NCBI GenBank assembly: GCA_903898475.1
Contig: CAIUFU010000145.1
Span: forward strand, 1 to 10,428
Origin: an uncultured Alphaproteobacteria bacterium
GTDB taxonomy: Bacteria > Pseudomonadota > Alphaproteobacteria > Rickettsiales > UBA1997
Reading direction: 5' to 3'
Length of the DNA stretch: 10,428 bases
Part shown: piece after piece, positions 5,019 through 10,428 of the stretch
Layout: each line of letters opens with the position of its first letter
Position numbering within the stretch: the first letter of the stretch is position 1
Position numbers and translations under genes: made by a program
The notes under the pieces: generated by a model
The model's database searches: none
What the model was told of the DNA's origin: nothing
The model's input: the letters and a program-made list of their open reading frames with translations, nothing else

Positions 5019-7565
5019 TTAGCAAACAATATTCACCAATTTATCTGGCACGATGATGATTTTTTTGATCTCTTTGCCTTCGATAAATTTTGCCACATTT
5101 TCATTGGCGAAAGCCAGTTTTTGCATTTCTTCTTTTGCGGTTCCAACTGGCATTTGAATTACTGCGCGTAGTTTTCCCGCAACTTGCACGGCAACACCAA
5201 CTTCATCTTCGGTAATTAAACTCACGTCAAATTCTGGAAATTTTTCGGCGCTCACCAAAGTTTGATTGCCCAGTCTTTGCCACAATTCTTCCGCTAAATG
5301 CGGCATGATTGGAGAAAATAAAATCACCAAATTATTCAAAGCAAAATTCATAACTTTTGCGTCTTCTTGCGACTTCACTTCAAATTTTTCTAGCGCATTT
5401 GAAAACTCGCGAATCTTTGCAATGGCACGGTTGAAACCGATTTTTTCAAATTCAGAAGTAACCAAAGAAATAGTTTTGTGAGTGAGTTTAGTAATTGGAT
5501 GTTGCTTCGAAACCACTCCCTCACCTTTCAACTCAGAGTTAGAAGCCACAAGCTTCCACAAACGATTCACATATTTCCAGCAACCGTCAATACCACTTTC
5601 CGACCAATCTAAATCGCGCGATGCCGGAGTGTCTGAAAGCATGAAAAGCCTTGCCGTGTCAGCGCCGTAGCTTTCAACAATGTGCGACGGATCGACAGTG
5701 TTTTTCTTCGACTTGCTCATTTTTTCACTGCGACCAATCACAACTTGATTGGCTGGTTTTTCAGATGCCTCACTTGGGTAAAGCCATTTTCCGCTTTCTT
5801 TATCTTTGTAAGTTGCGTGACAAACCATACCTTGCGTAAGCAGATTGGCAAAGGGTTCAGAGACATCGATGTAACCGCATTTCTTCAAAGCTTTAGTGAA
5901 AAAGCGCGCGTAGAGCAAATGCAAAACTGCGTGTTCAACGCCGCCAATATATTGGTCAACTTGCATGAATTTATTGGCTGCAGCTTTTTCAAAAGCTTTG
6001 TCAGTTGGTTGCGAGATGTAGCGCAAAAAATACCAAGAGCTTTCAAAAAAAGTGTCAAAAGTGTCGGTTTCGCGAATCGCTTTTTGGCCTTTGTAAGTTG
6101 TGTATTTCCAAGTTGGATGTTGCGCTAGCGGGTTTCCAAGGCCGTTAAATTCAACATCTTCGGGTAACGTCACCGGCAAATCTTCTTCAGGAACCGGTAC
6201 AACTGTTCCATCTTCCAAATAAAGAATTGGAATTGGGCAGCCCCAATAACGTTGGCGCGAAACACCCCAATCGCGCAGGCGGAAATTGATTTTTTTAGTG
6301 GCCTCACCTTTTGCGGCCAAAATTTCAAAAACTTTTTCTTTAGCGTCAGCACTGCTTAGGCCGTTTAAAAATTCTGAATTAATAATCGCACCTTCCTCAA
6401 GATAAGGCAGCGCGGCACCATTGCTTTCAACAACTTGACGAATTGGCAAATCGTATTTTTTAGCAAATTCAAAATCGCGCTCATCGTGCGCTGGGCAGGC
6501 AAATATTGCTCCCGTGCCATATTCCATTAAGACAAAATTGGCGATGTAAATGTCGAGTTTCCAATTCGAATCTAGTGGATGCACCACTTGCAAACCGGTC
6601 TTAAAGCCTTTCTTTTCTTGCTTCTCGATGGTTTGTTCATCAACCGCGTTGCGACTGCATTCTTCGATGAAAGTTTTAGCTTCGGGATTGCTTTGCGCTA
6701 ATTCTAGCACGATTGGATGGTGCGGTGAAATGCCGATGAAAGAAGCACCAAATAAGGTGTCGGGCCGTGTGGTGTAAACCTTAATTGATTCAGAGTCTGG
6801 CTGCATCTCGACGACGCTGCGCTTTGCTCGATGACCTGAATCGGGGTCAATTTTAAATTCGATTATCTGCCCTTCGCTTTTGCCAATCCACTTTTCTTGC
6901 ATGCTCAAAACGCGCTCGTCCCAGCCTTTGAGGTTTTTTAGCTCACTTAACAATTCTTCAGAAAAATCAGAAACTTTTAAAAACCATTGTTTCAATTTTT
7001 TCTTTTCAATCAAAGCGCCACTTCTCCAGCCGCGGCCGTCAATTACTTGCTCGTTGGCTAAAACGGTTTTGTCGATTGGATCCCAATTAACGAAAGATTC
7101 TTTTTGGTAAGCGAGGCCCGCTTTTAGAAAATCGAGGAAAATTTTTTGTTCGTGTTTGTAATAATCAGGCAAGCAAGTAACAACCTCGCGGCTCCAATCC
7201 AGCGACAAGCCGATTGATTTTAAATCGGCACTCATGGTTTTAACATTTTCCAAAGTCCATTTTTGCGGATGAACTTTATGCTCTAGCGCCGCGTTTTCAG
7301 CGGGTAAACCGAATGCATCAAAGCCCATTGGATGCAAAACATTGAAGCCTTGCAACTTTTTAAAACGCGCCACGCAATCGCCAATGGCGTAGTTGCGCAA
7401 ATGTCCCATGTGAATCTTTCCTGATGGATAAGGAAACATTTCCAGCACGTAATATTTTTCTTTTGAAGAATTTTCGTCAAATTTGAAAATGTTTTTTTCT
7501 TCCCAAGCTTGCTGCCATTTTTTTTCAGCAGTCTTGTGGTTGTAGTTAGCGATCTCGTTTTTCAT
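5019..7565 (-). CDS. leuS: Leucyl-tRNA synthetase
   Basis: Class I synthetase that attaches leucine to tRNA-Leu in the cytosol and edits mischarged tRNA. The 848-residue product is of normal bacterial length. Visible are the HIGH-type motif HMGH at 52-55 (PYPSGKIHMGH), the CP1 editing domain with TTRPDTLFGASF and GTGAIFACPAHDERDFEFA (the conserved editing Asp lies in AHDERD), WGVSRQRYWGCPIPI, and the KMSKS loop at 615-619. The anticodon-binding helical domain follows, and the C-terminal domain contains VQVAGKLRAVIQMP. No break or missing key residue was seen. It begins 36 bases after the virB9 stop and lacks a Shine-Dalgarno, so it may be transcribed from the virB8-virB9 unit. A 24-bp palindrome follows its stop. 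Confidence 0.98.
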   Translation of the reverse strand: MKNEIANYNHKTAEKKWQQAWEEKNIFKFDENSSKEKYYVLEMFPYPSGKIHMGHLRNYAIGDCVARFKKLQGFNVLHPMGFDAFGLPAENAALEHKVHPQKWTLENVKTMSADLKSIGLSLDWSREVVTCLPDYYKHEQKIFLDFLKAGLAYQKESFVNWDPIDKTVLANEQVIDGRGWRSGALIEKKKLKQWFLKVSDFSEELLSELKNLKGWDERVLSMQEKWIGKSEGQIIEFKIDPDSGHRAKRSVVEMQPDSESIKVYTTRPDTLFGASFIGISPHHPIVLELAQSNPEAKTFIEECSRNAVDEQTIEKQEKKGFKTGLQVVHPLDSNWKLDIYIANFVLMEYGTGAIFACPAHDERDFEFAKKYDLPIRQVVESNGAALPYLEEGAIINSEFLNGLSSADAKEKVFEILAAKGEATKKINFRLRDWGVSRQRYWGCPIPILYLEDGTVVPVPEEDLPVTLPEDVEFNGLGNPLAQHPTWKYTTYKGQKAIRETDTFDTFFESSWYFLRYISQPTDKAFEKAAANKFMQVDQYIGGVEHAVLHLLYARFFTKALKKCGYIDVSEPFANLLTQGMVCHATYKDKESGKWLYPSEASEKPANQVVIGRSEKMSKSKKNTVDPSHIVESYGADTARLFMLSDTPASRDLDWSESGIDGCWKYVNRLWKLVASNSELKGEGVVSKQHPITKLTHKTISLVTSEFEKIGFNRAIAKIREFSNALEKFEVKSQEDAKVMNFALNNLVILFSPIMPHLAEELWQRLGNQTLVSAEKFPEFDVSLITEDEVGVAVQVAGKLRAVIQMPVGTAKEEMQKLAFANENVAKFIEGKEIKKIIIVPDKLVNIVC

Positions 7566-7601
7566 AAAAATTATTTTTGCAAAAGAAGGGTTTTTTTCAA
7601 C

Positions 7602-8558
7602 CTACACGCCACCTGGACGTCTTGGAATTATCGGCATCGACATTGATTCCGGACTAGGTGGCTCCATGTTAGCATTCGGAGCCATGTTCGGATTCGGAGT
7701 CATGTTAGGATTCGGAGTCATCATCATACCCGCCGGCATATCGGATGCAGAAGGATCTGCGTAGTTACTTACCCGCGGCGCATCGCGGCTTTGCAGCGTT
7801 GATTGTCGAGCGCGACCGTTGGTGTAAAGATTAGTGTTGTAAACGCAAACGATGTCGCTGCCATTTCTTAAAGTGAATTGCGGCGTAACTCTTTCAACAA
7901 TGATGTAGCTACCGGCCGATCTGAAGTTAATCAGAGACTCAAATCCGTTGGCGTCAACCGCAAAAATAGCCGGAATTTCAGCATTCTTTTTGGTGAATTG
8001 GAAATAAGTGAACTCGCCATTATCAAAGACCTTCATCGGCGCAATCGAAGCTTCGCCAGTATATTGATAGTTGAAATTATAGATCGACAAATCGCGCATA
8101 TCTGGCTCGTCAGTTGGCGTGGATTTGGCAAATTCAACGATGTTTTTATCTTTTTCATCAGGGTAAACAAATTTGGCAACAAAGACTAAATCTTTGTCGG
8201 TAATGCCTTTTGCCTCTTTAGCCATCAACTCGAAATGATAAACATGCTTATTGGTGATTACGGTCATGTTAGTTTCAGAACCATCTTCACCAACTGGTTT
8301 TAAGAAAAGGCGATTACCTAAACGCTCAAAGATCCACAAAGTCGGATCTCCCATTGAGATTGTGCTGATTGTTTCGCCTTCTTGAAACTCAACGAAGCCT
8401 TGATAGGTGTAGTGGCCCAAATAGCGGTAAACATCGTTTGGATTGTAGATGTAGCTTCTAAATTTTTTTTCAGTTCCTAAATATCGTGGCATCTGCGCCG
8501 CCGAGGCAGCAAAAGCAAAAGCGTAAAACACTAAACAAAGTGAGAGAAATTTTTTCAT
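7602..8558 (-). CDS. virB9: VirB9/TrbG-type IV secretion system channel protein
   Basis: VirB9 forms part of the outer-membrane core complex of P-type type IV secretion systems together with VirB7 and VirB10. The 318-residue protein has a signal peptide (residues 1 to about 20, MKKFLSLCLVFYAFAF then ASA). Its N-terminal beta domain includes YTYQGFVEFQEGETISTISMGDPTLW (50-75) and LKPVGEDGSETNMTVITNKHVYHFEL (86-111). The C-terminal beta domain has NFNYQYTGEASIAPMKVFDNGEFTYFQF (161-188), IPAIFAVDANGFESLINFR (195-213) and FTLRNGSDIVCVYN (228-241). Both domains are complete, unlike truncated VirB9 copies. After residue 245 comes a disordered Pro/Asn/Met/Ser tail of about 70 residues with a perfect-register hexapeptide repeat. 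Its ATG overlaps the virB8 stop (ATGA), which implies translational coupling. No virB10, virB11 or virD4 follows; leuS does. Confidence 0.93.
   Translation of the reverse strand: MKKFLSLCLVFYAFAFAASAAQMPRYLGTEKKFRSYIYNPNDVYRYLGHYTYQGFVEFQEGETISTISMGDPTLWIFERLGNRLFLKPVGEDGSETNMTVITNKHVYHFELMAKEAKGITDKDLVFVAKFVYPDEKDKNIVEFAKSTPTDEPDMRDLSIYNFNYQYTGEASIAPMKVFDNGEFTYFQFTKKNAEIPAIFAVDANGFESLINFRSAGSYIIVERVTPQFTLRNGSDIVCVYNTNLYTNGRARQSTLQSRDAPRVSNYADPSASDMPAGMMMTPNPNMTPNPNMAPNANMEPPSPESMSMPIIPRRPGGV
7665..7718 (-). repeat. Three tandem 18-bp units encoding (T/A)PN(P/A)NM in the VirB9 tail
   Basis: Three consecutive 18-base units, ending at ATG codons spaced exactly 18 bases apart, encode TPNPNM, TPNPNM and APNANM (residues 281-298). 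The first two differ in one base (CCT/CCG), and the third has a few changes. A short ATG repeat (MMM, 278-280) precedes them. In-frame units like this can change number by slippage without disrupting the gene. Confidence 0.8.
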
Positions 8559-9385
8559 TTAATCTTGAAGAGTTTATAGCTGTTAACGGTGAATTTTATC
8601 GACCCTTTTTGGTCTTGTTTGATGCTTTCGAAATCAAATTTGACTTTAGCCAAATAGCGCTCTTTCTCTTCCTTCACCCCTTGATCTGAAGCGGTTTTTA
8701 GCACAGTAGAAAATCTTACTTCAGCTTCGCTTGGAATTTGATTCGACAAAAATAATTTAGCCTGATTAGCAAAACCCGCGGCTTCTTTTCTAACAAATTT
8801 CACCGACTCAACCTTAGCAAATTTATTAACCGGATGACCAAAGTTTTTAATCGGACTATCCGGATTATCAGGACTCATAACCAGTTGGAAATTGCGGTAT
8901 TCTTCAGCGGAAGATAGGTTTTTGAGGCGGTTAAATTTTCTGTTAACATCCTCAGCTTCAGCTTTGCTAAAGTCATAAGATTCGCGATCTTTGATATAAA
9001 CAGAGAGCAAATATTTTATGACAGCTTCATCGACGGTTTTAATTTCTTGGTCGTAGCTATCCGCGCCTTTTTTTGGCTTAAGGGTAACAATATTGGGAAA
9101 AGAAGCTGACTGATCTCGGGCGGCAACGAATACCGGAACTTTTTCGACTAAAGGAAAAGCGCTGTCGATCATTTGATATAAAAAGAACAGCACAACCGAG
9201 GCAATAATTGCGCCAAAAATCAACAAAGTTCTGTCGCAAATTGGCGTAACGTAACGGAAGAAATACCAATTCAGAGCATCTTTGAAATAGACGCCATCCT
9301 CAACCGAGGATTTGATGAATTTCAAATATTCTTCCTTTTCTTCTTCGGTTTCGATGATGATTTCTTCGATATCTTGTTTGGCCAT
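8555..9385 (-). CDS. virB8: VirB8-type inner-membrane protein of a type IV secretion system
   Basis: VirB8 is a bitopic inner-membrane protein that nucleates assembly of the secretion channel and contacts VirB9 and VirB10. The 276-residue product has an acidic cytoplasmic N-terminus (EEIIIETEEEKEEYLKF, 7-23) with YFKDALNWYFFR at 33-44, a pattern common just before the membrane segment. One transmembrane helix lies at about 53-72. The periplasmic part of about 200 residues fits the NTF2-like VirB8 fold, with DEAVIKYLLSVYIKDRESYDF, EYRNFQLVMSPDNPDSPI, VESVKF and a late EVRFSTVLKT..ERYLAKVKFDF strand series. It begins 11 bases after the cinA-like stop and overlaps virB9 by four bases. No Shine-Dalgarno is visible. 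Sequence match is weaker than for VirB9, but the adjacent VirB9 makes the call secure. Confidence 0.9.
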   Translation of the reverse strand: MAKQDIEEIIIETEEEKEEYLKFIKSSVEDGVYFKDALNWYFFRYVTPICDRTLLIFGAIIASVVLFFLYQMIDSAFPLVEKVPVFVAARDQSASFPNIVTLKPKKGADSYDQEIKTVDEAVIKYLLSVYIKDRESYDFSKAEAEDVNRKFNRLKNLSSAEEYRNFQLVMSPDNPDSPIKNFGHPVNKFAKVESVKFVRKEAAGFANQAKLFLSNQIPSEAEVRFSTVLKTASDQGVKEEKERYLAKVKFDFESIKQDQKGSIKFTVNSYKLFKIK

Positions 9386-9396
9386 TAGTCTAAAAA

Positions 9397-10146
9397 TTAA
9401 TGAGACTTTAAAACTGCAAGAATTGGATCGCTTTGAATTTTTCTCAAAACTCCAATCATGTCATTAAACGCTAAATCTAAAGCGGCGTAGTCAACCGTAC
9501 GAAACACTAAAGAAGTGCCGTTATCAGATGGATAGCTGCCCATCACAACCTGAGGATATTTTTTCTGTAATTCGGCAAAAACCTGAGCTATGGCGCCTTC
9601 AGGTAAAGAAATTTTGATTTCTTGTGATTTAATTTTTTGACCACCCACGATTTCTTGCTTAATGCCAAAGAACATCGCTTTGAAAATTTTTGGAATGCCG
9701 GCAAGCACAAAAACATTTTCGATTAAAAATCCGGAAGCAGAGAAAATTTCATTTTTGATCAATTTTGCTTTGCTTGGAATGTAAGCCATTTTCATGCGCG
9801 CTTCATTCATGTCATCCATGCCGTAATATTTTAGCAGAATCTCTGCCGCTTCTTCATTTTTTACCAAAACGTCATCGAAAGCTTTAGCAATTGTTGCTGA
9901 TGTGATGTCGTCATGAGTTGGCCCAACTCCACCACTAGTAAAGGCGTAGTCATATTTTTTGCGCACGGCATTTACCGCATCGATGATTTCTTGCTCTTCA
10001 TCTGCAACCACCCTGACCTCTTTTAGGTTAACTCCAATTTCACTTAAAGCGCAGGCGAGAAAATTTAAATTTTCGTCTTGAGTACGACCAGACAAGATCT
10101 CGTCTCCAATTATTACTAATGCCGCTGTTACGATTTTTTGTTTCAT
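9397..10146 (-). CDS. CinA-like molybdopterin-binding-domain protein (competence/damage-inducible protein A N-terminal type)
   Basis: A 249-residue single-domain protein of the MoCF/MoaB-Mog-like superfamily. Landmarks are AALVIIGDEILSGRTQDENLNFLA (8-31) and DYAFTSGGVGPTHDDIT (66-82), the nucleotide/cofactor-binding signature of this fold. A CinA-type second half with PSKAKLIKNE..SASGFLIENVFVLAGIPK follows. The C-terminal nicotinamide-mononucleotide deamidase (PncC) domain of full-length CinA is absent, as is common for short versions in alphaproteobacteria. In full-length CinA the N-terminal domain has been linked to ADP-ribose pyrophosphatase activity; the role of this short form is uncertain. 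The frame is open to 10230, but that extension would be translated across the tRNA-Arg gene, so the start is the ATG at 10146. It is the first protein gene after tRNA-Arg (31 bases) and 11 bases before virB8, so it is probably in one transcript with them. Confidence 0.9.
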   Translation of the reverse strand: MKQKIVTAALVIIGDEILSGRTQDENLNFLACALSEIGVNLKEVRVVADEEQEIIDAVNAVRKKYDYAFTSGGVGPTHDDITSATIAKAFDDVLVKNEEAAEILLKYYGMDDMNEARMKMAYIPSKAKLIKNEIFSASGFLIENVFVLAGIPKIFKAMFFGIKQEIVGGQKIKSQEIKISLPEGAIAQVFAELQKKYPQVVMGSYPSDNGTSLVFRTVDYAALDLAFNDMIGVLRKIQSDPILAVLKSH

Positions 10147-10177
10147 GAAATTATTAATTTTTGGAGTTAGTAAAATT

Positions 10178-10254
10178 TGGTGCACCCGGCGGGATTTGAA
10201 CCCACAACCTTTGCCTTCGGAAAGCAACACTCTATCCAGTTGAGCTACGGATGC
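10178..10254 (-). tRNA. tRNA-Arg (anticodon CCG)
   Basis: A 77-base gene including an encoded CCA (complement of 10178-10180). The minus strand folds as a full cloverleaf. The acceptor GCATCCG pairs with CGGGTGC (one T-G), followed by discriminator A. The D arm is GCTC..GAGT with an AACTGGATA loop. The anticodon stem TTGCT/GGCAA carries the loop TTCCGAA, with CCG at 10218-10220. The T arm is GTGGG-TTCAAAT-CCCGC. The sequence closely follows the usual bacterial tRNA-Arg(CCG), which reads CGG codons. Its 3' end lies 31 bases upstream of the cinA-like start on the same strand. Confidence 0.97.
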
Positions 10255-10267
10255 CTTAAATACTCAC

Positions 10268-10290
10268 ACAGCCATTAAGGCTGTTTTCTT
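10268..10290 (+). terminator. Terminator-like hairpin upstream of tRNA-Arg
   Basis: acagcc (10268-10273) and ggctgt (10279-10284) form a perfect 6-bp stem with a 5-base loop, followed by tttctt on the plus strand. This has the shape of a weak rho-independent terminator for plus-strand transcription, yet no plus-strand gene ends nearby. On the minus strand no T run follows, so it should not stop the tRNA transcript. It lies between the tRNA gene and the partial tRNA copy. Confidence 0.35.
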
Positions 10291-10301
10291 AACGTTCGAT
10301 C

Positions 10302-10320
10302 CCAGTTGAGCTACGGATGC
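10302..10320 (-). repeat. 19-base copy of the tRNA-Arg 5' end
   Basis: The 19 bases at 10302-10320 are identical to 10236-10254, the 5' acceptor strand plus most of the D arm of the tRNA-Arg gene, in the same orientation and 66 bases upstream of it. Identity stops abruptly inside the D loop on one side and at the mature 5' end on the other. No anticodon or 3' half is present, so this is a fragment, not a gene. Confidence 0.85.
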
Positions 10321-10354
10321 AGTTTATTAACCACTTCAATTTGCGACGAGATGG

Positions 10355-10374
10355 ACCCCGTCATTCGACGGGGT
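10355..10374. repeat. GC-rich 8-bp hairpin, part of a larger palindromic repeat
   Basis: accccgtc (10355-10362) pairs perfectly with gacggggt (10367-10374) around the loop attc. No T tract follows, so a terminator is unlikely. The type resembles dispersed intergenic palindromes of intracellular alphaproteobacteria (from memory). It is nested in the longer inverted repeat that reaches the window edge. Confidence 0.55.
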
Positions 10375-10428
10375 GACACCGAATATAAATTATGTTCTAC
10401 GCGCACTCCGAGTCACAAAGTCGAATGA
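10361..10428. repeat. Imperfect 17-bp inverted repeat cut by the right window edge
   Basis: The left arm 10361-10377 and the reverse complement of 10412-10428 match at 14 of 17 positions; the only differences are ggg versus ttt in the middle. The arms flank 34 bases. The right arm ends exactly at the last base of the window, so the true element is likely longer. It carries no open frame and lies in a non-coding spacer. Confidence 0.6.

Noticed and set aside
5682..6128. 148-codon plus-strand open frame inside leuS
   Set aside because: Antisense shadow of a well-supported synthetase; Phe/Cys-rich composition typical of such shadows.
7878..8189. 103-codon plus-strand open frame inside virB9
   Set aside because: Antisense to conserved VirB9 domains with no recognisable motif.
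10147..10230. 28-residue N-terminal extension of the cinA-like frame
   Set aside because: It would be translated through the tRNA-Arg 3' half, and the conserved protein begins at the ATG at 10146.
1..10428. CRISPR array, transposase or phage genes
   Set aside because: No regularly spaced direct repeats of CRISPR size, and no transposase or phage-like reading frame was found.

Overview
The window looks like a piece of chromosome from an AT-rich alphaproteobacterium, most likely a Rickettsiales-like host-associated lineage. This is inferred from gene content: a COQ7-type ubiquinone hydroxylase, an MrpE-type antiporter subunit, a short CinA-like protein without the C-terminal amidase domain, and a lone VirB8-VirB9 pair of a P-type type IV secretion system set among housekeeping genes. 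No rRNA or other decisive taxonomic marker is present.

Layout from left to right. (1) 1-490, minus: a partial mrpE/mnhE-like gene running off the left edge, divergent from ribH (553-1002, plus; lumazine synthase). (2) ribH meets, with a 4-base tail overlap, a minus-strand pair rpoZ (1551-1892) and coq7 (999-1558). coq7 is broken by an apparent one-base loss in a C run; all its metal ligands survive but are split between two frames. (3) map (1982-2818, plus; methionine aminopeptidase, with an unusual lysine/glutamate-rich insert) is divergent from rpoZ. (4) 2819-3727 is an accessory island: a dispersed-repeat hairpin, an intact DUF1643-family gene (2912-3466), and immediately after it a multiply frameshifted remnant of a second gene (about 3471-3727). 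(5) fsr-like MFS efflux gene (3728-4918, minus), preceded by a perfect 24-bp palindrome. (6) A long minus-strand run: tRNA-Arg(CCG), a cinA-like gene, virB8, virB9 and leuS, with gaps of 31, 11, -4 (overlap) and 36 bases, so possibly one transcription unit. (7) 10255-10428 holds no gene: a terminator-like hairpin, a 19-base copy of the 5' end of the tRNA-Arg gene, and a palindromic repeat cut by the window edge.

Most genes are ordinary housekeeping: riboflavin, ubiquinone, RNA polymerase, N-terminal Met removal, Leu and Arg translation. virB8/virB9 supply inner-membrane and outer-membrane-side parts of a secretion channel whose other parts must lie elsewhere. I see no convincing new multi-gene system. 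The most interesting signals are the split coq7, the decayed gene behind DUF1643, the orphan virB8-virB9 pair with its repeat tail, the palindrome next to fsr, and the tRNA fragment with palindromic repeats at the right edge.
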